Shown here one piece after another: positions 8,523 through 17,327 of a stretch of DNA of 64,000 bases. The notes under the pieces were generated by a model, which saw nothing but the letters and a program-made list of their open reading frames with translations, made no database searches and was not told where the DNA came from. The stretch's first letter is position 1. The number at the start of each line of letters is the position of its first letter. The stretch spans positions 6,118 through 70,117 of the forward strand of contig JAAYYE010000013.1 in the NCBI GenBank assembly GCA_012515515.1. Reading direction: 5' to 3'. This stretch comes from Minisyncoccota bacterium. Its GTDB lineage: Bacteria; Patescibacteria; Microgenomatia; UBA1400; PJMF01. The translations under genes and the position numbers were made by a program.

Positions 8523-9914
8523 ATGTTTAAGCATCAATTGACTTACATTCCTTTAAAAAAATTTAAGCAACAGTTGCCATTACTAACGATTGACTTACCT
8601 GCTGCTGAGTCAGTGACGGTGATGTTTTTAGCTAATACCGGTTCGCGTTACGAGCCCATTGGCAAAGAGGGGATTGCTCACTTTTTTGAACACATGGTTT
8701 TTAAAGGCTCTGCCAATTATCCAAATGCCAAGATTTTAGCTAGAACCTTGGACAGTGTTGGCGCTGAGTTTAATGCTTTTACCAGTAAGGAATACACTGG
8801 CTATTATGTCAAAGCTGCAGCTAATAATTTTGCTTTAGCTCTAGATGTCTTGTCGGATATGCTTTTTGCTCCTTTGCTTAAACAAAGCGATATTGATCGG
8901 GAGAAAGGAGTGATCATTGAAGAATTAAACATGTACGTGGATACGCCCCAGGCTCATATCGCTAATGTTTTTGAAGAATTGTTGTTTGCCCAGGAATCAC
9001 TGGCGCATAACATTGTTGGCAATAAGGCCAGTATTCGCTCGCTCACCAGTGCCGATTTTCAAAATTTTCTCAATAATTTTTATGGTCCAGAAAATTTGCT
9101 CTTAGTGCTGGCTGGCGGTTTAGATAAAATTGCGCCAAAGCAAAAACTTTTAGCAGACAAAGTTGCTGCTACTTTTAACAAATTAAATAATAAGCGCGGG
9201 CAAAATCAAAAGTTGGCGGTGCCGAAAGTTGAACGCAAGGTGGAGGCTGAACAAAGCAAGGGCGCTCAGCCCACCATGGTCAACGAAATCGCCTTTTCTA
9301 AGCGTCGATTCAAATTGGTCAAACGGGCTAGTGAACAAGCCCATTTTGTGATGGCTTGGCCAGCGCTAGATCTTCATCATCCTGATCGTTATGTTTTGTC
9401 AGTTTTAGCTGTGATTTTAGGCGGCAACATGAGTTCTCGCTTATTTACTGAAGTTCGCGAAAAACGTGGCTTATGCTACTACGTGAGGAGTGATTTTGAA
9501 TATTATCATGATTGTGGTTATCTAGGAGCGAGTGCCGGTGTCGATCCCAATCGCTTACGAGAGGCTATTCAGGCCAGTAAAGATGTTTTTTATAATTTAG
9601 CCAATAAACGGGGCCAAGTGGGAGAGACTGGCTTAATTAGCGCTGCAGAATTGCTACGTGCTCAAAATTACCTTAAAGGCAGAACCTTGCTCAATTTAGA
9701 GGAAAGCAATAATGTCGCCCAATTTTACGGCTTTAAACAGCTCTTAAATGACAAAATTCTGTCACCCAAGGAAGTTATAGCGAAAATCGAAGCGGTGACC
9801 GTCAAAGATCTTCAGCGATTGGCTAAACTTATTTTTCAAAAGGAACAGTTGCGCTTCGCGATTATTGGCAATTTTGCCAATGCTAAAGAAATTCAACAGT
9901 GGGTTTTTGCATAA
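8523..9914 (+). CDS. M16 family zinc peptidase (processing-peptidase/insulinase type)
   Basis: A 463-residue protein of the pitrilysin family. The inverted zinc motif H53-F-F-E56-H57 is followed exactly 76 residues later by E133 (VIIEELNMY), the third metal ligand, so it should be catalytically active. The second, inactive half carries the typical GGNMSSRLFTEVREKRGLCY stretch near residue 300. This is the length of single-unit bacterial M16B enzymes of the PqqL/YmxG or MPP-beta type. No signal peptide is visible, so it is probably cytoplasmic and may degrade short peptides. Its start is fixed by a -10 box 6 nt upstream. Confidence 0.92.
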   Translation: MFKHQLTYIPLKKFKQQLPLLTIDLPAAESVTVMFLANTGSRYEPIGKEGIAHFFEHMVFKGSANYPNAKILARTLDSVGAEFNAFTSKEYTGYYVKAAANNFALALDVLSDMLFAPLLKQSDIDREKGVIIEELNMYVDTPQAHIANVFEELLFAQESLAHNIVGNKASIRSLTSADFQNFLNNFYGPENLLLVLAGGLDKIAPKQKLLADKVAATFNKLNNKRGQNQKLAVPKVERKVEAEQSKGAQPTMVNEIAFSKRRFKLVKRASEQAHFVMAWPALDLHHPDRYVLSVLAVILGGNMSSRLFTEVREKRGLCYYVRSDFEYYHDCGYLGASAGVDPNRLREAIQASKDVFYNLANKRGQVGETGLISAAELLRAQNYLKGRTLLNLEESNNVAQFYGFKQLLNDKILSPKEVIAKIEAVTVKDLQRLAKLIFQKEQLRFAIIGNFANAKEIQQWVFA

Positions 9915-10350
9915 TTAGTTTAATTGTTTTGCTGAATTTTTCTTTAAATATTTATTGAATTTGTTAGTTTGTTTAGTTTGTTAGTAAATTTTTCGCTGAA
10001 TTTTTTATTAATTTCATTAAATTTTTTCCCAATTAATGCGCTAATTGTTGTGCGAGCTCTTAATTTAATTAACTTATTTTTGATTAGTATATTTACTTTT
10101 TGATATATTAATTAATATTTGGATTGATTAAAGTCGAGCAGGCAATTTAATCATCTTTTTTCGTATGCATTAATTAACCTTTTGATATTTTGTTTAATAA
10201 ATTGATATATATAAATTGAAGGAATTTTTCTTTATTTAGCCACTTTTAGGCGCTCTTTAGCTAATAAAAAACTGCACTTGGCTTTTAGGTAATTTTTTAA
10301 GATAATCGGCAGTAGACTAATTATTTTTAATTAAAAAAAGGAATTGCCTT
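9915..10350. other. T-rich gene-free region before ndk
   Basis: No gene seen. It holds a short imperfect direct repeat built on TTTGTTAG (about 9958-9986) and long AT-rich runs. A Shine-Dalgarno-like AAGGAA lies about 8 nt before the ndk ATG, so ndk is not leaderless, unlike many neighbours. Confidence 0.5.
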
Positions 10351-10839
10351 ATGAAAACGAGTCGCACTGCAGTTTTAGTAAAACCCGATGGTTTACAAAG
10401 AGGTTTGATCGGGGAGATCATCAGTCGTTTTGAGCGCAAGGGCTTAAAATTAGTTGGCTTAAAAATGTTAAGAATGGACGATCAGCAACTTGATCAATGG
10501 TATAGCGAACATAGAGAAAAAGCTTTTTTTCGCGACCTCAAGACTTTCATGGGCTCAATGCCGATAGTGGCCATGGTTTGGGAGGGAATTGATGCTGTGC
10601 CAGTAGTTAGATTATTGGTTGGTACCACTTTGGGTAGGCAAGCTGAAGGCGGCTCAATTCGAGGTGATTTTGGCATGAGTCAGCAAATGAACTTAATTCA
10701 TGCTTCTTCAAGTAATGAAGATGCCCAGCGCGAAATCGAAATAGTTTTTGGCAAAGACGAGCTCTTTCATTATCACGGAGTTACCGAGGCCGTGATTTAC
10801 GCTGAAGGAGAAGTTGAGCCTAGTGAAGATGATAGCTAA
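10351..10839 (+). CDS. ndk: Nucleoside diphosphate kinase
   Basis: Transfers the gamma-phosphate of ATP to nucleoside diphosphates through a phosphohistidine intermediate, keeping the NTP/dNTP pools balanced. It begins RTAVLVKPDGLQRGLIGEI as in all NDKs. The catalytic His is H117 in NLIHASSSNEDA, where the usual NxIHGSDS is changed to ASSS. An acidic tail (EGEVEPSEDDS) extends beyond the normal end, giving 162 residues against about 140-150. A Shine-Dalgarno (AAGGAA) precedes the ATG. Confidence 0.96.
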   Translation: MKTSRTAVLVKPDGLQRGLIGEIISRFERKGLKLVGLKMLRMDDQQLDQWYSEHREKAFFRDLKTFMGSMPIVAMVWEGIDAVPVVRLLVGTTLGRQAEGGSIRGDFGMSQQMNLIHASSSNEDAQREIEIVFGKDELFHYHGVTEAVIYAEGEVEPSEDDS

Positions 10840-10873
10840 ATTAGGTCTTTACTAGCTTAGATCATAATCTTGA

Positions 10874-11542
10874 CTAATTTTTTTTATTAATCACTTTACT
10901 ACCAACAAGGATTAGGGTAGAGGCCAAGAGCATTTCGGCAGTTTCCTCAATTGTCACCAGGCAAAAATAGCTGTTTTCGTTTAATGATCCTGTTGAGCTA
11001 AAAACTTCAGTTAATAAGACAGTGAATAAACTGAAACCACTGAGAGCTAAAATCCAAAAATTGTCTTTCATTTGGGATTGAAAATATCTTAACCAATAGC
11101 CATACCAAAGGCCAAAAATGAGGATGAAAGGCAAGTAATATAGAATCCACAAGGAAGATCGATAGCCCATTTTCATTGAAGCCTCAACTATCCTGCTGGG
11201 ATGAAAAAGATCAAAATATTCAAAAACTCGATAAATATTTTCGTGAATTTGGAGTAATTCATCCAAGCCTAGGTAAATGAGAAAAATCGACAAAGACAAC
11301 AAGAAACTTTTCAAATTACCCTTTAGTAACTTCGAGAAATAAAACATAAAGAACAACAGACCAAACGTTATTAGTTTGAAAGATTGATAATAGGTTGGCA
11401 GGTTTTGCTCAAAATCTAAATGAAAAAAATGATTATATTTACCAAAGAAGAGGTGTATTAGCAGCACCAGCGAGTCAAGAAAGATTAAGTACAAAAATAT
11501 TTTTTTGTTTTGCTTGAACAGCTTCTTAAGAAATACTTTCAT
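10874..11542 (-). CDS. Unrecognised multi-spanning membrane protein
   Basis: A 222-residue hydrophobic protein with about six predicted membrane helices and a basic N-terminus (MKVFLKKLFKQNKK). Two acidic motifs sit in or beside helices, GLDELLQIHENI (about residues 92-103) and TIEETAEMLLAS near the C-terminus. The conserved-looking Glu/His/Asp could be functional, but I do not recognise the family. It is convergent with ndk and stands alone on this strand. Confidence 0.55.
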   Translation of the reverse strand: MKVFLKKLFKQNKKIFLYLIFLDSLVLLIHLFFGKYNHFFHLDFEQNLPTYYQSFKLITFGLLFFMFYFSKLLKGNLKSFLLSLSIFLIYLGLDELLQIHENIYRVFEYFDLFHPSRIVEASMKMGYRSSLWILYYLPFILIFGLWYGYWLRYFQSQMKDNFWILALSGFSLFTVLLTEVFSSTGSLNENSYFCLVTIEETAEMLLASTLILVGSKVINKKN

Positions 11543-11713
11543 CAGTTTATTTTAAATGAAAAATGCTTGATGAGCCAGGTGGTAATAATTGCTGCCTCTT
11601 TTTATAAATTGTAAGTGTTAATTGTATAAATAATGATTTGTTAATTGTTTAATATTATGATACTATATATTTAGCCTGGATAACATATACAATTGTTAAT
11701 TAATTAAAATATT

Positions 11714-12883
11714 ATGAGCAATTATACATATAAAAATATACTTCTTGTGAACCCAGATTTCGATTCTAAATTAACAAGTTTAATTATTGATTTAGATTAT
11801 TTAAGAAAAAGAGAGATGCAGGGCACAACCCCAGCACCAATTTTTTTTCAATTGAAGAGTCTTTTTCACACCTTAGAAAGTATTGGCTCGGCTCGCATAG
11901 AAGGAAATCATACGACCATAGCAGAATTTATTGAGAATAAAATTCAAAAGAATAAAAAACTCTCTGATGAGAAAATAAAAGAAATTGAAAACGTTGAAAA
12001 AGCATTAAACTTTATTGATAAAACAGTGCGAAAAAATTTTCGTATAGATGGTGAAGTAATAAGGCACTTACATTCAATTGTTGTGGATGGACTGTCATCA
12101 ACTGGTGAGGGTGATAAAAATGCTGGAGAATACAGAGAAAATGATGTAAGAATTGCTGGATCTTTACATATTCCGCCACCCAAATCTGAAGTGAGATATT
12201 ATATGAAGGAACTCACAGCGTTTATTAATAAAGAAGATGAGGCCAGATATGATTTACTCAAAATTGCTTTAACGCATCATAGATTTGTTTGGATACATCC
12301 TTTTGGAAATGGAAACGGAAGAACTGTTAGGCTGCTAACTTATGCACAGCTGGTAAAAGCAGGATTTAATGTAGAAAGAGCTGGAAGAATTATTAATCCA
12401 ACAGCTATTTTTTGTGGCGATAGAAATAAATACTATGATTATTTAGCTGCGGCTGATTTTGGAACTAGGGAGGGTTTATTACAGTGGTGCGAGTACGTGC
12501 TTACTGGTCTTAAGGAAGAAATAGAAAAAGTTGACAAACTAACAAATTATTCTTATTTATCAGAGAACATATTATTGCCAGCAATAAATTTTTCTTTAGA
12601 TAGAAAAGTTTTAAATGAAACTGAAGCAAGTATCTTAAGGATAGCTTTAAAAGTGAATGGAGGTAGAGGATTTCAGGCAAAAGATGTTGGGGGTGTTTTT
12701 CGAGGAAAACATATGTCTCATGTGTCTAGATATATTGGACGAATGAAGAATAGCCATTTAATTTCTCCAACAACTAAGAATGCAAGAAAATATTTGATTG
12801 ATTTTCAAAATAATTATTTAATTAGAGGGGTTATTAAGATGTTAGATAATAACAACTTTTTACCACTTAAAAATGAAGTTTAG
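11714..12883 (+). CDS. Fic family AMP-transferase-like protein (class II)
   Basis: A 389-residue protein. The Fic core motif is H195-P-F-G-N-G-N-G-R-T-V-R, complete with the catalytic His and the phosphate-binding GNGR, so it should transfer AMP or a related group to a hydroxyl side chain. An N-terminal inhibitory helix carries S59-A-R-I-E63-G64, which fits [S/T]xxxE[G/N] and defines a self-inhibited class II Fic. The C-terminal third looks like a winged-helix domain (ILRIALKVNGGRGFQAKDV). No antitoxin partner is adjacent. Its codon use is more A-rich, with many AGA, than the core genes nearby, which hints at transfer. Housekeeping AMPylator and toxin are both possible. Confidence 0.93.
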   Translation: MSNYTYKNILLVNPDFDSKLTSLIIDLDYLRKREMQGTTPAPIFFQLKSLFHTLESIGSARIEGNHTTIAEFIENKIQKNKKLSDEKIKEIENVEKALNFIDKTVRKNFRIDGEVIRHLHSIVVDGLSSTGEGDKNAGEYRENDVRIAGSLHIPPPKSEVRYYMKELTAFINKEDEARYDLLKIALTHHRFVWIHPFGNGNGRTVRLLTYAQLVKAGFNVERAGRIINPTAIFCGDRNKYYDYLAAADFGTREGLLQWCEYVLTGLKEEIEKVDKLTNYSYLSENILLPAINFSLDRKVLNETEASILRIALKVNGGRGFQAKDVGGVFRGKHMSHVSRYIGRMKNSHLISPTTKNARKYLIDFQNNYLIRGVIKMLDNNNFLPLKNEV

Positions 12884-12906
12884 TTTTTTAATGATGTTTT
12901 ATACTG

Positions 12907-12978
12907 TGCCTCCACCAAGAGTCGAACTTGGATTTAAGGTTTAGGAAACCTTCGTTCTATCCGTTGAACTATAGAGGC
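12907..12978 (-). tRNA. tRNA-Arg (anticodon CCT)
   Basis: A full cloverleaf on the complement: acceptor GCCTCTA/TGGAGGC with one G-T wobble, D arm, anticodon stem AAGGT/ACCTT around TTCCTAA, T arm CAAGT/CTTGG-type with TCGACTC-like loop, and discriminator A. CCA is not encoded. Confidence 0.9.
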
Positions 12979-12988
12979 TATATTTTTG

Positions 12989-13062
12989 TCGGAGATGGCG
13001 GACTCGAACCGCCGACCTCGGCGTCCCGAACGCCGCACTCTAGCCATCTGAGCTAATCTCCG
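12989..13062 (-). tRNA. tRNA-Pro (anticodon CGG)
   Basis: A full cloverleaf on the complement. Acceptor CGGAGAT pairs perfectly with ATCTCCG, giving the C1-G72 pair typical of tRNA-Pro. Anticodon stem CGGCG/CGCCG encloses TTCGGGA, and T stem GGCGG/CCGCC encloses TTCGAGT. CCA is not encoded. It lies 10 nt from tRNA-Arg and was probably co-transcribed with it. Confidence 0.93.
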
Positions 13063-13150
13063 GTTCTAAATTAATTCTCCCTTATTAAACGCTGATCAAA
13101 CACTTATTAAACAAATTTTGCTTTTAATTGCTGTTAATTTTTTACTAACC

Positions 13151-14653
13151 TTATTTTAGATTAATCGCGTATAGATTAAATGGTGAGTCTGGGCTAAAGC
13201 TAGTAAAGATAATAATCTGACTGCCGTCTGGCCAGGGATAGACAAATTCGTCAATAAATGGACCCGAATAAATAACCGTATTATTTTGCCCATCATATTC
13301 CATAATTTGTACTTTGCCATCTGCGACATAGAGTAAATGTTTGGAATCAGGAAACCACTGCAAACTGTTTAGACTAACTCCAGAATAATAATTAGCAAAA
13401 TTAGCTGTTGTGGTAATCTTATCGATCGCCAAATCAGCTTGTAAACGCAAGAAAGATTCTGGAGAAGCTTCTAGTTGGCGCATTTTCTCACTGAACAAGT
13501 CGTCGCTAAGCAATTGTTTATTGAGGAAAGTCGATGTTGTTTCTTGAGCCTGTGTGCTAATTGCCTGTTGCTGATTTTCCGACTCATCACCAACAACTCC
13601 TAACTTTTGTAAAGGAAAATTAGGGCGAACTTCTTCGTTTAAGACCAAAAAGTTTTTATCTTCTTCTCGATCATAAACATAAATATTGCCCGCAGTTAGA
13701 TTTCTTTTTTCCTCTTGATTGCTGGTGGTTGGCAATGGAGGCACTAATCCTTCAGGTAAAGTAAGGTCAGCAGTGGCAGTATAAAGTAATCTCTTTTTAT
13801 CTGGAGAGATATAAACATTTTTTGCAGATTCAGTTGCCACTTGGATGATTTCTTCAGGAAATTTTTCTAAGAACAAGCGTTCTTTTTGATAAATTTCTTC
13901 TTCCCAAGCTGATAAAGTTTTACTTCTTGAAAAAGAAATATCGCTTTGTTCTAGCAAAGAAGTTTTTCTACTAAGGGAAATTAAAAATTCTTTTCCGCCA
14001 AATTCTTCATCGACCAAAATCATTGCCTCTTGACTATCAGGAGACCAAATAATATGTGCTTTGTCTAGTTCTAAAGCAGGAATATCATCAGTAATTTGTC
14101 GAGGTCCACTTTGTAATGATAAAAAATTGCTAGTTAACTCTAATAAATAGAAGCCATTATTGGCTACCGAGCCAGCTTGGTTAACAAAAAATAAAATTTT
14201 TTGCCCATCGGGAGAAGGGTAGAGATTACTCACACCAGTAAAAGTAAGAGGTGAGAGGCTGGGAGCTGTAGGAAACAAAGTAGCATTAGTTTGACTAACC
14301 AACTCTTTTTGCACCAGTAATTTTTTTTGCCAGGGTGAATAACCTTCTTTAACAATTTTTACCCAATATTCTCCTGGATCAATGTAGATAGTATCATCAG
14401 TGGCAGTGACCAGGCGATCGTTAATAAAAACTTGAGCGCCAGTGGGAAAAGAATTAGCATTTAACAAACCGGTGTTAGCCACCATGCCTTCTTTAGTAAA
14501 TCGCCAACTACCACGAGCATAGCGAATGGCCAGAACACTACCCGCCACAATTATCAGCAAAGAAAAGAGGGCATATCCCAATCTGCTGGCAAAAATTTTT
14601 TTAACCGAAGTAAGCGTTTTTTTGAAAAAGTTTTGTTTGTTATTCTTTGTCAT
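13151..14653 (-). CDS. Membrane-anchored PEGA-domain protein with beta-propeller-like repeats
   Basis: A 500-residue protein. A basic start is followed by one membrane helix (about residues 21-43), then a PEGA domain (about 55-110, NSFPTGAQVFINDRLV and GEYWVKIVKEGYSPWQKKL). The rest shows repeated blocks ending in PDGQKILFF, SPDSQEAMI, SPDKKRLLY, FPDSKHLLY, which are TolB/WD40-like blades. The protein should face outside the membrane and act in surface binding or envelope assembly. It is divergent from the MreB-like gene with a 73-bp gap. PEGA plus propeller proteins are common in these lineages, but the exact role is unknown. Confidence 0.75.
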   Translation of the reverse strand: MTKNNKQNFFKKTLTSVKKIFASRLGYALFSLLIIVAGSVLAIRYARGSWRFTKEGMVANTGLLNANSFPTGAQVFINDRLVTATDDTIYIDPGEYWVKIVKEGYSPWQKKLLVQKELVSQTNATLFPTAPSLSPLTFTGVSNLYPSPDGQKILFFVNQAGSVANNGFYLLELTSNFLSLQSGPRQITDDIPALELDKAHIIWSPDSQEAMILVDEEFGGKEFLISLSRKTSLLEQSDISFSRSKTLSAWEEEIYQKERLFLEKFPEEIIQVATESAKNVYISPDKKRLLYTATADLTLPEGLVPPLPTTSNQEEKRNLTAGNIYVYDREEDKNFLVLNEEVRPNFPLQKLGVVGDESENQQQAISTQAQETTSTFLNKQLLSDDLFSEKMRQLEASPESFLRLQADLAIDKITTTANFANYYSGVSLNSLQWFPDSKHLLYVADGKVQIMEYDGQNNTVIYSGPFIDEFVYPWPDGSQIIIFTSFSPDSPFNLYAINLK

Positions 14654-14726
14654 TAGATAATCAATTCTTTAATTAATACTTTTGTGCCTTGTTCTTGTGT
14701 GGGTCTTTGACTATTATATCAATTAG

Positions 14727-15857
14727 ATGACTAAAAGTCTTGATTTTTTGCAAAAGAGTGAACGGCCCTCATTTTGGCAACGTTTTGATTGGCGCCAGGC
14801 TTTGGCTATTGATTTGGGCAGTAATGAAATTCGCATTTTTCGAGTAAATTTACACAAAAAAGAGCAAATGGAAATTCTTAATATTGACCAAGCTTGTGTG
14901 GCTGTCAAAAGAACCAGTCGCTTACAACAACCCAAAGTCTTGGCCATTGGTCGAGATGCTTTAGAGATGCGTGAAAGATTTGGCGAAGAAGTCGACGTGA
15001 TCTTTCCCATAGTGGCTGGGAGGATTGTTGACGAAAAATTAGCAAAAATCTTAGTCAAAGAATTGCTCAAAAGAGCACTTAGAGTTGATCGAATTTTACC
15101 CTTTGTCATCAGCCCAGTGATCGTACTCACGGTGAAAGCTGGCAGCAGTGAGTTTTCGCGACGCAACTTATGTCGCTTATTTTATGACTTAGGCGTCAGT
15201 GAGTTGCACTTATTGGTGGAACCATTGGCGGCTGCCATTGGTGCCGGCCTACCAATCGCCGACACAAACGGAGCGCTCCTGGTGCAAATGGGGGCAGCAG
15301 GCGTAGAGGCAGCCGCCTTATCTTTAGGTTCGCTGGTTAGTTTTCAAAGCAATTTGTGGACGGGAACAGTGGCTGGTTGGGAGCTAGATGAATTATTGCG
15401 CGCCTATTTGGTTAAAAAACATCATTTATTAATCACTTTAGAAGCGAGTGAGCAACTGAAAAAACAAATTGATCTAGACTTGATTCAAGAAGACCAGCTG
15501 GCTACTCAAAAATCATTCAAGCTGATTGGTAAAGACTTGCTGAGTAAAAAAGCCAAAACAATTAATGTCAGCAATCAAGAATTGGTCAAGGCGCTTGAGC
15601 CGATCATCAAAGACTACTTGTTGTTAATTGAACAACTTTTGCAAGAAATGCCCAACGCCTTATTAAGCGACATACTGGATAGGGGTATCCTGTTATCTGG
15701 TAATTTAGCCAAGTTAAAGGGTTTAGACCGCTTTTTAGCTCGATCGTTAAAAATGCCGGTGGCAGTAGTTGAAGATCCTGATTTAGCGGCTGCGACTGGC
15801 GCGCTGACAGTTTTAGAAAATATAGAATTATTTAAAGCTAGTTTAGCTTATCTTTAA
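14727..15857 (+). CDS. Degenerate MreB-like actin-fold protein
   Basis: A 376-residue protein aligned by eye with MreB along its whole length: AIDLGSNEIRIF (phosphate-1), LAIGRDALEMRERFG, GRIVDEKLAKILVKE, LVEPLAAAIGAGLPI, GWELDELLRAYLVKKHHLLI, SEQLKKQIDL, and DILDRGILLSGNLAKLKGLDRFL near the end. The second phosphate loop, normally DIGGGTTE, reads Q187-M-G-A-A-G-V-E, so the catalytic/metal Asp and the GGGT are lost. An extra N-terminal segment of 25 residues is also present. It should sit under the membrane as a shape or scaffold factor, but ATP binding and polymerisation are doubtful. FtsA or PilM are less likely because the MreB-specific EPLAAAIGAGLP is intact. Confidence 0.75.
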   Translation: MTKSLDFLQKSERPSFWQRFDWRQALAIDLGSNEIRIFRVNLHKKEQMEILNIDQACVAVKRTSRLQQPKVLAIGRDALEMRERFGEEVDVIFPIVAGRIVDEKLAKILVKELLKRALRVDRILPFVISPVIVLTVKAGSSEFSRRNLCRLFYDLGVSELHLLVEPLAAAIGAGLPIADTNGALLVQMGAAGVEAAALSLGSLVSFQSNLWTGTVAGWELDELLRAYLVKKHHLLITLEASEQLKKQIDLDLIQEDQLATQKSFKLIGKDLLSKKAKTINVSNQELVKALEPIIKDYLLLIEQLLQEMPNALLSDILDRGILLSGNLAKLKGLDRFLARSLKMPVAVVEDPDLAAATGALTVLENIELFKASLAYL

Positions 15858-15911
15858 TTTTGTCTACTATTTGCCTGTTAAAGTAAATTTACTCTAAGTC
15901 GTTTGACATTT

Positions 15912-17327
15912 TTACTGATTTTTTACTGCTAACCAGTATGCGCTTTGTCGGCAGAGCACTTTTTTAGCAATAGTCTTGTCTGCCAATAAAAATTCAATGG
16001 CATTCTCTAAATAAATCTCGTTTTGTGAGCCTTTAACCAGGATTAAATCGCCAGCTTGTAAGTTTTTTAAGAGTGCTTCACCGGCTAAACGACTGTCCTT
16101 AAATGTTTCCAGTTTTTGGACTGTGCTTGCTCCTGCTTTAATTTTTTCTTGCAAGATTGGCTGAACATAGCGTTTCATTAATGGGCCAACCAGATAGATT
16201 TCGCTAAAATCTTCGGCAATTTTAGCTGCCACTTGCTGATGAAGAGAGGCAGTTTCTTCACCTAGTTCACGCATATCTCCCAAGATTGCTAGTAGACGCT
16301 TAACTCGCTGATCTTTATTAGCCAAATGTTTAGCTAAATCAAGCATTTCCAGCATTCCCGAGGCATTATAAGAGCTGTCCAAAATGTAACTATTTTTTTG
16401 CGCTTTCAGCAAGGAACTGCGTCCGGGCTCAACAATAAAATACTTTTCTAGATTATTCTTAATCTCATTTTTTGATAAACCCAATCTAAGACCTAGGAGA
16501 ATAGCACTGGCTAGAACAGGCGCATAGTGTTGACCCAGCACCACATTATTGAGTTTAATGCTTAAAATTTTATTGTCTGCTTTATTGAGTTTAATGCGTT
16601 TATTAATTTCAAAACTAAATTGACTGGCATCTAAATCAACTTGCCAGTCATGGAGGCGCAGATCAACGTCTTGAGTGTGATTGGAATTATCTTGACTAAA
16701 TGTATTAATTTCGGCCACACTCTGTTGGCTAAATTGCCAGAGCAATTGATCATCTCGATTAATGATGAGCAAAGCATTTTTAGCTAATGACAGAGCTAAT
16801 TTACTTTTTTCTTGGGCAATCAAGCTGAGAAGAGCTTGTTCACGTTTTTTAGGATCGCTTTCTTTAATTAGTGGATCAAAATTTTGACTGTGAACAAGTT
16901 TAGCATTGAGCAAAATCGCAATTTGTGGTTGGATAATACTGAGCAAATAGTCCATATTTTTTGGCGAATGAGGACTATCAATGCCCATTTCCACCACATA
17001 AACATCAAAATGTTGCCAATTAGTTAACAGCTGCCAGGGAGCCAGGAGCATGAGCCTTAGCCAATCGTTGAGACTGTAATTTTTGACTTGCAAGCCGAGG
17101 ATATCGAGAGGAATACCAGTTTCAGAATTGGCTTTTTTGTTAATTTTAATTTTTAAGCGGCCTTTATTGTTGCCAAGAGCTGCCAAAATTGCCAACTGAC
17201 AGCTAGTTTTGCCAGCACTGCCAGTAATGCCGACGATTTTTGCTTGACGATTTTTTTGTAATTGTAATCGCGCAAAAAAACGCAAATAGGCAAGGGCAAA
17301 AGGGCTTAGCTTTTGTTTAATGTTCAT
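15912..17327 (-). CDS. murF: Mur ligase family protein, MurF-like (N-terminal domain missing)
   Basis: Probably adds D-Ala-D-Ala to UDP-MurNAc-tripeptide in peptidoglycan synthesis. The ATP loop GITGSAGKTS is at about residues 34-43, only about 35 residues from the start, so the substrate-binding N-terminal domain of ordinary MurF is absent. The central domain has VVEMGIDSPHSP and later INRDD; the C-terminal domain has LDSSYNASGMLEMLDLAKHL and LAILGDMRELGEE, matching the MurF pattern (DxYNANPxS, LGDMxELG). Its ATG overlaps the murD stop by 4 bp (ATGA-type), so the two are coupled. MurE or MurT-like is less likely because of LGDMRELGEE. Confidence 0.82.
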   Translation of the reverse strand: MNIKQKLSPFALAYLRFFARLQLQKNRQAKIVGITGSAGKTSCQLAILAALGNNKGRLKIKINKKANSETGIPLDILGLQVKNYSLNDWLRLMLLAPWQLLTNWQHFDVYVVEMGIDSPHSPKNMDYLLSIIQPQIAILLNAKLVHSQNFDPLIKESDPKKREQALLSLIAQEKSKLALSLAKNALLIINRDDQLLWQFSQQSVAEINTFSQDNSNHTQDVDLRLHDWQVDLDASQFSFEINKRIKLNKADNKILSIKLNNVVLGQHYAPVLASAILLGLRLGLSKNEIKNNLEKYFIVEPGRSSLLKAQKNSYILDSSYNASGMLEMLDLAKHLANKDQRVKRLLAILGDMRELGEETASLHQQVAAKIAEDFSEIYLVGPLMKRYVQPILQEKIKAGASTVQKLETFKDSRLAGEALLKNLQAGDLILVKGSQNEIYLENAIEFLLADKTIAKKVLCRQSAYWLAVKNQ

